Of a stretch of 64,000 nucleotides of DNA, positions 43,840 to 51,691 are shown in pieces. The first letter of the stretch is position 1. Each line of letters begins with the position of its first letter. Below the pieces are notes generated by a model that made no database searches, was not told the DNA's origin, and saw only the letters and a program-made list of their open reading frames with translations. Origin of the DNA: Ignavibacteriota bacterium (GTDB lineage: Bacteria > Bacteroidota > Ignavibacteria > UBA10030 > UBA6906); contig JADJHP010000004.1 of the NCBI GenBank assembly GCA_016707525.1, positions 62,001 through 126,000 on the forward strand, in the 5' to 3' direction. The translations under genes were made by a program, and so were the position numbers.

Positions 43840-45948
43840 ATGAACCGCACGCTGGTCGTTGTCGCTTCGTTCCTCGCTCTCCTGCTCATGTCCTGTGGCA
43901 AGCCGGTTCCACCCGAAGCGCGCAAAGCTCCGAAGACCTACACCGAGTTCGGCCAAACGCGCGTCGACGATTATTCCTGGATGAATGATGCATCCGATCC
44001 GGCCCTCGTCGAGCACCTGACAAAGGAAAATGCGTATACGGCGGCGATGCTGAAGCCAACAGAATCCCTGCAGAAGAAGATCTATGACGAGCTGGTGGGG
44101 CGCATCGACCCCGATCAGTCATCGTACCCGGTGATGCGCAACGGCTACTGGTACTACACGCGCTATGAGAAGGGACAACAGTACCCCTTCTATTGCAGGA
44201 AGAAGGGAGCCCCGGACGCGTCCGAAGAGGTGTTCCTGGATGTGCCGGCACTCGCGTCCGGCCATCAGATCTTCATGGTGCGCGGATACAGTGTCGATCC
44301 GGCGAACGCGCTCGTCGCCTACGGCACGGACACCACGGGCGACAGGCGATGTGTCCTGACCGTCCGCGATCTCGCCACGGACACGGTCCTTCCGGACGTG
44401 ATCGTCAACACCAGCGGCAATTTTGAATGGTCCAATGACAGTCGTTCACTCTATTATGTGTTGAACGACCCGACGGTGCGCGCCTACAGGGTGATGCGCC
44501 ACACCATGGGAACAGATCCTTCTGCCGACAAGGAGATCTACACCGAAGCGGATAGCACCTTCAGCGTCAGGCTCGGGGCATCGCGGGACCACACCTTCAT
44601 CTTCATCGCATCCATGAACACGCTCTCCAGTGAATGGCGTGTGATCGCGGCGGACCGGCCCGACGCACCCCCGGTCCTGATCCAGAAGCGCCAGCCCGAC
44701 ATGCTGTACTCCGTTGTCGAGCATGCGGAAGGACTGCTCTTCATTCTGACCAACCGGGATGCGAAGAATTTCAAATTGGTGAATGCCCCGGTGATGTCCC
44801 CGGGCATGGCCACATGGAAGGATGTCCTTCCCCATCGCCCGGAGGCGTTGCTGGAGAACACCGAGATCCTGGCGCGCTCCATCGTCTCCCAGTACCGCGT
44901 CAACGGACTCACCACGATCGTCATCCGCGACCGGAAGTCGGGGACGGATGAAAACGTCCAGTTCTCCGAGCCGGCGTATGTTGCCGGCATGTATCTGGCG
45001 ACCGACCTGTACGATCAGGACAGCATCCGCTACACCTACACGTCGCTCACCACACCGGGGTCCGAGTACCGCTATGACATCTCCACGAGAACTGCCACGT
45101 TGCTGAAACGCGACCGCGTGCCGGGGTTCGAGCCATCATTGTACACCACCCAGCGCCTCTGGGTCGATGGAGGAAATGGCGTCCGCGTTCCCGTGAGCAT
45201 CGTGTTCCGTGCCGACCGCTTCAAGCATGACGGGAGCAACCCGCTCCTGTTGTACGCCTACGGATCCTATGGAGCGAATTCGGACCCGTACTTCACGTCA
45301 TCGGTGGTCAGCCTGCTGGATCGCGGGTTCGTGTTCGGGATCGCGCACATCCGTGGCGGACAGGAGATGGGCCGGCATTGGTATGACGACGGGAAAGTGC
45401 TCACCAAGAAACATACGTTCGAAGATTTCGTCGCCTGCGCACAGTACCTGGTGAATGAACGCTACACGTCGGTCGACCGCCTGTTCGCCAATGGTGGAAG
45501 CGCGGGCGGGATGTTGATGGGTGCGGTGATCAACATGCGTCCGGACCTCTTCCGGGGAGTCATCGCGGATGTTCCATGGATGGATGTCATCACCGACATG
45601 GAGAACCCTGCCCTGCCCCTCACGACCCTCGAGTACGATGAATGGGGAGATCCTGCCAACCGCGAGCAGTATGAGTACCTGCGGACATGGTCGCCCTATG
45701 ACAATGTGAAGACGGCGCGATATCCGGCCATCCTTGCCACGGGCGGATTGAACGACACGCAGGTCCCGGTCTTTTCGCCCGCCAAATGGGTGGCCAGGGT
45801 GCGGGAGCACAACACGGGCGACAACCCGATCCTCTTCAAAGTGAACATGGGTGCAGGCCACTCGGGCGAATCCGGCCGGTTCGAACGCCAGAAGCTCACG
45901 GCGCTCAAGTATGCATTCATGCTGCACCTGCTGGGCGTGAACGAGTGA
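43840..45948 (+). CDS. Prolyl oligopeptidase-family (S9A) serine peptidase, lipoprotein
   Basis: 702 aa from ATG at 43840 (AAAGG 8 nt upstream; ATG 43825 is an alternative). N-terminus MNRTLVVVASFLALLLMSCGK carries a lipobox (LMSC). The N-terminal beta-propeller begins YTEFGQTRVDDYSWMND, and the C-terminal alpha/beta-hydrolase domain has the nucleophile Ser in GGSAGGMLMG, the Asp in ATGGLNDTQVP and the His in NMGAGHSGESG. The pattern is closest to oligopeptidase B (protease II). It cleaves short peptides, here probably in the periplasm or at the outer membrane. Its stop overlaps the next start by one base. Confidence 0.94.
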   Translation: MNRTLVVVASFLALLLMSCGKPVPPEARKAPKTYTEFGQTRVDDYSWMNDASDPALVEHLTKENAYTAAMLKPTESLQKKIYDELVGRIDPDQSSYPVMRNGYWYYTRYEKGQQYPFYCRKKGAPDASEEVFLDVPALASGHQIFMVRGYSVDPANALVAYGTDTTGDRRCVLTVRDLATDTVLPDVIVNTSGNFEWSNDSRSLYYVLNDPTVRAYRVMRHTMGTDPSADKEIYTEADSTFSVRLGASRDHTFIFIASMNTLSSEWRVIAADRPDAPPVLIQKRQPDMLYSVVEHAEGLLFILTNRDAKNFKLVNAPVMSPGMATWKDVLPHRPEALLENTEILARSIVSQYRVNGLTTIVIRDRKSGTDENVQFSEPAYVAGMYLATDLYDQDSIRYTYTSLTTPGSEYRYDISTRTATLLKRDRVPGFEPSLYTTQRLWVDGGNGVRVPVSIVFRADRFKHDGSNPLLLYAYGSYGANSDPYFTSSVVSLLDRGFVFGIAHIRGGQEMGRHWYDDGKVLTKKHTFEDFVACAQYLVNERYTSVDRLFANGGSAGGMLMGAVINMRPDLFRGVIADVPWMDVITDMENPALPLTTLEYDEWGDPANREQYEYLRTWSPYDNVKTARYPAILATGGLNDTQVPVFSPAKWVARVREHNTGDNPILFKVNMGAGHSGESGRFERQKLTALKYAFMLHLLGVNE

Positions 45949-46817
45949 TGGCCGGCAGGATATCTTCCCTGCCTGCCCGTGCGGTCGCGCTCCTGCTGGT
46001 GTTCCTCTGCGCACGTGCGGCAGCGTCTGCGGCACCGGACACCACCGCCTTCCATGTCCTCCAACGCGCCGGGATCACCGGCACGCACACGGACTATCAT
46101 GGCTACGACTGCTGCAACTTCACCTTTGAAGGGCGCGAGGCGAAGATCGTTGTGCCGAAACGCGCGGCCCCCGGGCACCCGTGGCTCTGGCGCGCAAGGT
46201 TCTGGGGACATGAACCGCAGGCAGAGCTTGTGTTGCTGGAGAAGGGATTTCATCTGGTGTACTGCGACGTCTCGGAACTATTCGGCAACGCAGAGGCCAT
46301 CGGGATCTGGGACAGGTTCTCTGCAAAGCTCATAGCGGCGGGACTTTCGCGACGCGCAGCGCTCATGGGGTTCAGCCGGGGAGGGCTGTACGTGTATCTC
46401 TATGCGCTCGCCTTCCCCGACCGCGTCAGCTGCGTCTATGCCGATGCACCATCACTGGACTTCAAAAGCTGGCCCGGATACAAGGATGCGGGGAAAGGAA
46501 AACATCCGTTGTGGGAGTTGTTCAAGCAGGAATTCGGGCTGCGTACGGATGAGGAAGCGATCGCCTGGAGGGGCAACCCACTCGACCGCGCGGCGGAGAT
46601 CGCCGCGGCCGGCTATCCGATGCTCCACATCTGCGGCGATGCCGATATGACGGTGCCCATCAGCGAGAACACCGATCCCTTCGAGATGAAGATCCTCGCG
46701 GCCGGCGGACGCATCACGGTGATCCGCAAGCCCGGCGTCGGGCATCATCCGCACAGCCTGATCGACCCCGCCCCGATCGTCGGGTTCATCCTGAAGGCAA
46801 CAGCAGAGAGGCACTGA
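45948..46817 (+). CDS. Secreted alpha/beta hydrolase
   Basis: 289 aa; ATG at 45948 overlaps the previous stop (TGATG), so it is coupled to the S9 peptidase. Signal peptide MAGRISSLPARAVALLLVFLCARAAA. Catalytic triad: Ser in GFSRGGLYVYL, Asp in CGDADMTVP, His in GVGHHPHSL. The early segment DYHGYDCCNFTFEGREAKIVVPK is seen in secreted sialate-esterase- or xylan-esterase-like hydrolases of FCB bacteria, but I cannot assign the substrate. Confidence 0.85.
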   Translation: MAGRISSLPARAVALLLVFLCARAAASAAPDTTAFHVLQRAGITGTHTDYHGYDCCNFTFEGREAKIVVPKRAAPGHPWLWRARFWGHEPQAELVLLEKGFHLVYCDVSELFGNAEAIGIWDRFSAKLIAAGLSRRAALMGFSRGGLYVYLYALAFPDRVSCVYADAPSLDFKSWPGYKDAGKGKHPLWELFKQEFGLRTDEEAIAWRGNPLDRAAEIAAAGYPMLHICGDADMTVPISENTDPFEMKILAAGGRITVIRKPGVGHHPHSLIDPAPIVGFILKATAERH

Positions 46818-46825
46818 GACAGCGA

Positions 46826-47707
46826 TCAGCCGACGTTCCGGAGGATGACGAATCCTGCTGCAACGATGAGGCCGGCACCGAGAAGCCGGACGCGCAGACG
46901 GTCATCGGCAAAGATCTTCCCCCCGAGGAGCGACGCATACAGTATCGACGTCCGCTTCACCGCAAGCACCAGCGCTACCGGCGCAAGCCGCGTGGCCTCA
47001 AGTTGTGCGTATCGATAGGCGATCGTTATCACGGCGATGACGAGGAACAGCGGAAGCTGTTGCTTCGTCTGGCGGACGACCTCTCCCGCAGGGACGTTCC
47101 GTATCACCAGCATACCTCCGAACAACACACAGAAGACCACGTGCTGGTAGACAAGCACGAGGCGCGGGTCGGTCCTGTGCGTACTCACGAGCATCTTGTC
47201 GGCGACAGACGACACGGCAAAGAGCACCAACGCCAGAATGATCAGCCGGCGCTCGGTCAGGATCGTCCGCACCCGCTCCACCCACGACCCCCTCCGGTCC
47301 GGCGTCCACTCCAGAAGATAGAGACCCGTCATCATCATGCCAAGCCCCAACCACTCGGTGATCGCCATCGTCTCCCCGATCAGGAGGAACGACAGGACCG
47401 CCGTGACGGCCGGTGTCAGTCCCATGAGCGGCAGGACCGTGCTGATCTGTCCCCTTTCCAGCGACATCATCACGCAGAGAAATGCAGTGCCGCCGATAAG
47501 GCTTTTGCCCACCAGGAGCGCGAGCACGCCGGGGGGCACGGCAAGCACGTCCACGCCGGTGAGGAACACGGCGGAGAAGACCATGATGAAGAATGACAGG
47601 ACGAAAGCGAACGGCAGGGCCCGGGTCTGCAGGAGGCTCTTCTTCTGCAGCACGGCTGCGCCGGCAGAGAGCAACGCGGAGATCGTAGCAAGCAGGAACC
47701 AGGGCAT
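46826..47707 (-). CDS. EamA-family (DMT superfamily) transporter
   Basis: 293 aa with ten membrane helices in two EamA halves. The first half begins MPWFLLATISALLSAGAAVLQKK and includes GQISTVLPLMGLTPAVTAVLSFLLIGE; the second includes ARYAQ-like YRYAQLEATRLAPVALVLAVKRTSILYASLLGGKIF and ends VAAGFVILRNVG. Such proteins export or import small metabolites. It starts 14 nt after the TonB receptor stop and is probably the third gene of the rex operon. Substrate unknown. Confidence 0.88.
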   Translation of the reverse strand: MPWFLLATISALLSAGAAVLQKKSLLQTRALPFAFVLSFFIMVFSAVFLTGVDVLAVPPGVLALLVGKSLIGGTAFLCVMMSLERGQISTVLPLMGLTPAVTAVLSFLLIGETMAITEWLGLGMMMTGLYLLEWTPDRRGSWVERVRTILTERRLIILALVLFAVSSVADKMLVSTHRTDPRLVLVYQHVVFCVLFGGMLVIRNVPAGEVVRQTKQQLPLFLVIAVITIAYRYAQLEATRLAPVALVLAVKRTSILYASLLGGKIFADDRLRVRLLGAGLIVAAGFVILRNVG

Positions 47708-47721
47708 TGCGGGAATGGTCC

Positions 47722-50037
47722 TCAGAAGGTGACGGATGCTGCGATGACCAGGTTCCTGCCCGGCTCAGAGCGGACCACCCCGCGGAGCGTCGACAGGTGG
47801 AGGCGATAGTCGCGGTCGAAGATGTTCCGCACTCCGGCCCGCAGGGCGAACGAGGTACCTGCGATCTCCAACGGAGCGGCCGCAAGATCGGCATCGAGGA
47901 CCACATAGCCGGGCGTGGCGGTCTCATCGCCCCCGGGCGTCCCCTGCCGCGCCGCCCAGGCAGCGGTCAGCGTGATGCTGCCTGCACCCGGCAGAGTCCC
48001 ACCGAGCATCACCGTTCCGCTCCACGGCGGTATCTGCGGCAGCGCCGTATGATGCACGAGGTCCTCTCCCCGCACGGAGGCGAGCGTTACCGCCACCGTC
48101 CCCCAACGCACGGGCCTCTGCTCAAGACTCACTTCATAGCCATAGAGGCGCGCCCTGCCGATGTTCGCCCGGATGTACGCGCGCCGTCCTTCGAACGTCC
48201 CGGGAAGTTCCGCGACCATGTCCGTGAGGCCGTTCAGGAAACAATCCGCCTGTGCACGCAACCCGGCTCCGGTGAAGCGGACCCCGGTATTCACGCTGAC
48301 GCTCTGTTCTGCGTGAAGGTCGGGGTTTCCGAGCCGGACGTACGTCCCGAGGTCGATGAAGTCATAGCGCTCCTCAAGCGATGGTGAACGGAACGCCGTG
48401 GCACACAACGCTGTCACATCCACCCCCGCGAAGGGGCTATAGACGACTCCTGCATTCGCACTCCATGAGGCATCACGGGCGGAGCGCGCGCCCCACAGCA
48501 TCCGGCTTCCCGGCGCAGGGTCTTGCTTCACACCGGCGCTGATGACGTATTCCGGCGACCAGACCTCATCGTTCTGCACACGGATCCAGTCGTGCCGGGC
48601 ACCGAATGTTGCGGTCACATGGTCCGGATCGATCTCCCATTCCCCCTGGGCGAACACTCCTGCACTCAGGAATCGCGACATCGGCAAGGGGCGTTCACCG
48701 GTGATGACGCCGGCAAGTACTTGCCTCCGTTCCCGCCAGCTCTCGAGCGCACGTTGCCAGACCTCTGCTCCCGCGGTCACGAGGAGGTGCGCTGCGGGAA
48801 GCAGCCGGACTTCGGTCTGCGCACTTTTCGTGGTATGAACGGCATGCGGTGTCAGGGTGAGCGCCGGCGACTGGATGATCTCGACGTTCCGTGCGATCTG
48901 CTGATGTGCAGCGCGGAAGGTAAGGAGCGGAAGAAAAGACGAGACGTTCGCTGCGCGGTACTCCACGGCCAGGAGTTCTCGTCGCGCGAGCGTATAGGTC
49001 GCACGCGCTGGCGCGGCGATGGCAGCTCCCCCCGGGATGCCTGCATCCTCACCCTGCACACGCTGATAGTTCACGAAGAGCGCATGGCCCGCGAAGAGTT
49101 CGACACCGAGGGCACCGCTGAGGCTGAAATCCGTATACCCCGAATTCTCCAGCGGTCCGCCGGGTGTACGGGTATTGCGTGCGATGCGGCGGCCGCCGCT
49201 GAGGCGGGCGGCGACGGGTCCGGCTCCTCCTTCGAGCGCAAGGTACTGTCCGGCAGCACCATTCACCGAAGCGACATCGGCGATGTACTGGCCACCGAGC
49301 TGCGGGTGGTCCGTGAACGCCGGCCGTTTCGAGATGAAGTGTACGCTGCCACCAAGAGCGCCCGTACCATCGAGGCTCGATGCCGGGCCTTTGACGACCT
49401 CAACACGTTCGAGGTCATGCAAAGCGATCAGGGACAGCGGGCCGGCAAGATCGGTGGACGTTTCGATACGTGCGTCATCGACCATCGTCACGACGCCCGT
49501 GCGCCCCATGCCACGGACACTCAATGATGTCTCCCACGACCCATCGCGCGCGAGCGCGATGCCCGGGACCATGGCGAGCGCATCGGGGACGGTTGGCATT
49601 GCCGGCCTGGACATTTCCGCGGCACCGGGCACGGCAACGGGGAACGGTGTGGAGGCCTGCGACCCGGACACACGGGTTGATCGGACCACGACCTCTTCCG
49701 CCTGGACCGTACCGCGGGTAAGCGAGATATGGACCGGCATGGGCGCATCACGCGGCACGAGAATGCTCCGCTCCACCATCACGTACGCGACGTGGCGCAC
49801 CGTGAGTGTATAGCGTCCGGCGCGTGGCAACGGTATCACAAAGCTGCCCGTACTATCCGATGCGGTCATGCGGCCGGTCTCCCGGACGACGAGGTGCGCA
49901 CCCGCCACGGGGAGTCCCGTCTCGCCATCGGTGAGGCGGCCGGAGAGCACGAGTGCTTCCGCATCTGCAGATCGCACGATGCCACGTACGGCAACGAGGA
50001 GGAATGCACAGAGCGCTATGCTGTGGATCCGTTTCAC
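47722..50037 (-). CDS. TonB-dependent receptor (second)
   Basis: 771 aa from GTG at 50037, which overlaps the rex stop (GTGA). Signal peptide MKRIHSIALCAFLLVAV, a CarboxypepD-reg-like domain (about 32-105, SGRLTDGETGLPVAGAHLVVRETG), a plug with VPDALAMVPGIALARDGSWETSLSVRGMG and VEVVKGPASSLDGTGALGGSVHF, and a barrel with the TonB-receptor signature SPSLEERYDFIDLGTYVRLGNPDLHAEQSVSVNTGV, ending SVTF. Size and plug resemble receptors for metal chelates or cobalamin more than SusC. Its position between rex and a DMT transporter, beside a hydrogenase operon, suggests uptake of a metal or cofactor (inference). Confidence 0.93.
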   Translation of the reverse strand: MKRIHSIALCAFLLVAVRGIVRSADAEALVLSGRLTDGETGLPVAGAHLVVRETGRMTASDSTGSFVIPLPRAGRYTLTVRHVAYVMVERSILVPRDAPMPVHISLTRGTVQAEEVVVRSTRVSGSQASTPFPVAVPGAAEMSRPAMPTVPDALAMVPGIALARDGSWETSLSVRGMGRTGVVTMVDDARIETSTDLAGPLSLIALHDLERVEVVKGPASSLDGTGALGGSVHFISKRPAFTDHPQLGGQYIADVASVNGAAGQYLALEGGAGPVAARLSGGRRIARNTRTPGGPLENSGYTDFSLSGALGVELFAGHALFVNYQRVQGEDAGIPGGAAIAAPARATYTLARRELLAVEYRAANVSSFLPLLTFRAAHQQIARNVEIIQSPALTLTPHAVHTTKSAQTEVRLLPAAHLLVTAGAEVWQRALESWRERRQVLAGVITGERPLPMSRFLSAGVFAQGEWEIDPDHVTATFGARHDWIRVQNDEVWSPEYVISAGVKQDPAPGSRMLWGARSARDASWSANAGVVYSPFAGVDVTALCATAFRSPSLEERYDFIDLGTYVRLGNPDLHAEQSVSVNTGVRFTGAGLRAQADCFLNGLTDMVAELPGTFEGRRAYIRANIGRARLYGYEVSLEQRPVRWGTVAVTLASVRGEDLVHHTALPQIPPWSGTVMLGGTLPGAGSITLTAAWAARQGTPGGDETATPGYVVLDADLAAAPLEIAGTSFALRAGVRNIFDRDYRLHLSTLRGVVRSEPGRNLVIAASVTF

Positions 50038-50693
50038 TCTTCCGCGGCCCCGTCTGCGACGCGCGATTCAACGAGCCGGCGTGTCAGGATGGCGAGGCTT
50101 TGCGTGAAGAGCGCGTTCTCGACGCTCATGCCCTGCCGTGTTCTCAGATGTGTGTGAGAGAAATTCCAGATCCCCATCACGCCCGCCGCGGCGATCATAT
50201 CGGCAACGTCCTGTGCGTCATCCGCCGGAACAGCGATCACACCGATATCGATCTTGTGCTCGCGCGCGAACTCGGGGAAATAGGAGAGATGGAAGATCGG
50301 GACGTTGTTGACGAGGATGTTCGAACGGTCGGGCTGTGTCTCGAATGCGCCAATGAAGCGCAGGCCGTGATCCTCGCGCCATGGATAATTGAGGAGGGCG
50401 CTCCCGAGGTTGCCCATGCCGAAGAGGACGGCCTTGCTTTCGAGCGACCAGCCGAGGAACTCTCTGATCGCCCGTTCCATCTCATCGACTTCGAACCCGG
50501 TTCTGGGGCGTCCGACGAGTCCGGCAAGCTGGAGGTCTTTGCGGACCTGAATGGGCTTGAACTCCAGGAGTTCGGCTAACAGATTACTGGAAATTCTGTG
50601 AATTTCGCGGTGTTTCAGCCCCAGAAGGATATGATGGTACGTGGACAATCTGCGGATTACCGGGGCCGGGGCCTTCTTCTTTCCATTTTTCAT
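50034..50693 (-). CDS. rex: Redox-sensing transcriptional repressor Rex
   Basis: 219 aa from ATG at 50693; a GTG at 50702 is also possible. Winged-helix N-terminus (PAPVIRRLSTYHHILLGLKHREIHRISSNLLAELLEFKPIQVRKDL) followed by a Rossmann domain with AVLFGMGNLGSALLNYP (GxGxxG) and IGVIAVPADDAQDVADMIAAAGVMGIWNFSHTHLR. Rex senses the NADH/NAD+ ratio and represses fermentation and hydrogenase genes. It is divergent from hydC-hydB-hydA, a fitting target, and its stop overlaps the following TonB receptor. No exact Rex box of the TTGTGA-N6-TCACAA type was seen in the divergent region. Confidence 0.95.
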   Translation of the reverse strand: MKNGKKKAPAPVIRRLSTYHHILLGLKHREIHRISSNLLAELLEFKPIQVRKDLQLAGLVGRPRTGFEVDEMERAIREFLGWSLESKAVLFGMGNLGSALLNYPWREDHGLRFIGAFETQPDRSNILVNNVPIFHLSYFPEFAREHKIDIGVIAVPADDAQDVADMIAAAGVMGIWNFSHTHLRTRQGMSVENALFTQSLAILTRRLVESRVADGAAEE

Positions 50694-50704
50694 GGGGTCC
50701 ACAG

Positions 50705-50733
50705 TTGTATTGATAATTTAATATCGGTATAAT
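50705..50733 (+). promoter_or_regulatory. Predicted promoter facing the hydrogenase operon
   Basis: TTGTAT (50705-50710), a 17-nt spacer, and a perfect TATAAT (50728-50733). The -35 and the segment at 50733 lie in the two TTGTATYGATA repeats, so a regulator bound there would block it. It starts about 430 nt before hydC. Confidence 0.45.
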
Positions 50734-50931
50734 TGTATCGATAGTGTTTTACCGAATCGCTCCAATATACGAATTGTGGGGGCATGAGGTCAACCACTTC
50801 CCCCGCAAAATATCCGATCCGATCTTTTACCCGTTCTTTGCCCTGGCGCCACACAGCGTCTCTACTCTGGATATACCTGTAGTATATGAAAGACTGAGGA
50901 GCACAGCACACCGGCGGTGTTTCCGTGCCAG

Positions 50932-51003
50932 ATGGACGATCTTCATTCGTGGTTGAAGTACGGCGATCAGCAGCTGATCGAGCAGCACAGCATTCCCCTG
51001 TAG
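50932..51003 (+). CDS. Possible 23-aa leader peptide (weak)
   Basis: ATG at 50932 opens MDDLHSWLKYGDQQLIEQHS and ends IPL and a stop at 51003. The codons have the GC-rich third positions of real genes here, but no ribosome-binding site is clear and the frame is short. Not recognised. It could be a leader peptide or a gene remnant. Confidence 0.2.
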   Translation: MDDLHSWLKYGDQQLIEQHSIPL

Positions 51004-51172
51004 CGTCCCCGCGGTATGCTCCGCGGGCGGCGCGCTCCATCCCGCTCCCCCTCCAGAGGTGAGTCCCAGGCAGCTCCACGTTCGTTTCCATCATGGGAGT
51101 CGTGTTTCCCGTGATGTCACACGCATTCGTTGTCCGCGAACACGCTGCACATGTCAAACAGGAGCCATCATC

Positions 51173-51691
51173 ATGGACGCACCAGAAACAGTATCCCGGG
51201 AACTGCAGGAGATCGATGCGGTCATCACGAAGAACCGGGGCCGTCACGGAGAACTACTGAGCATCCTCGAAGAATCGCAGGTCCTGAACGAGCGCCAGTA
51301 TCTTTCCGAGGAGGTCCTGAATCACATCGCCATGCGCACCGGTGTCCCCCTTTCCCGTATCTATAACGTCGTCACGTTCTACTCGTTCTTCAACCTGCAC
51401 CCGCAGGGGAAGCACAAGATCACCGTGTGCCGTGGGACCGCATGCCACACCAAAGGGTCGAAGGCATTGTTGAGCGACATCGGCCTGATCCTCAACTGCA
51501 CCAGGGGCATGGAGGACGCCGAAGCGGACTATACCACGCCTGACGGGCAGTTCACGATCTCCACCGTCGCGTGTTTCGGCCAATGCGCGATGGCACCCGT
51601 CGTCGCCATTGACGGCGTGATCCACAGCAACGTCACGGCAGCCACCCTCCAGAAACTTGTCAGCAAGATCACCAAGCGGAGGGCAAAGTAA
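51173..51691 (+). CDS. hydC: Hydrogenase/NADH-dehydrogenase 24-kDa-like subunit (HydC/NuoE)
   Basis: 172 aa from ATG at 51173 (AGGAG 8 nt upstream). An N-terminal helical bundle (YLSEEVLNHIAMRTGVPLSRIYNVVTFYSFF) and a thioredoxin-like [2Fe-2S] domain with C86 and C91 (VCRGTACH) and C134 and C138 (ACFGQCAMAP), the canonical NuoE ligand set. In trimeric [FeFe] hydrogenases this is the gamma subunit. Its stop overlaps the hydB start (TAATG). The first gene of hydC-hydB-hydA. Confidence 0.96.
   Translation: MDAPETVSRELQEIDAVITKNRGRHGELLSILEESQVLNERQYLSEEVLNHIAMRTGVPLSRIYNVVTFYSFFNLHPQGKHKITVCRGTACHTKGSKALLSDIGLILNCTRGMEDAEADYTTPDGQFTISTVACFGQCAMAPVVAIDGVIHSNVTAATLQKLVSKITKRRAK

Larger units (their letters stand above)
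50694..51172. other. Long divergent region between rex and the hydrogenase operon
   Basis: 479 nt. An AT-rich stretch next to rex holds direct repeats TTGTATTGATA (50705-50715) and TTGTATCGATA (50733-50743) and a plus-strand promoter. Further on are hairpins: CGATCAG/CTGATCG (50964-50980) and CCCGCGG/CCGCGGG (51008-51027). A 23-codon reading frame lies at 50932-51003. The structured leader of about 430 nt before hydC is unusual. Confidence 0.5.

Noticed and set aside
50694..50760. Classical Rex operator
   Set aside because: No TTGTGA-N6-TCACAA-type inverted repeat was found; only direct TTGTATYGATA repeats.
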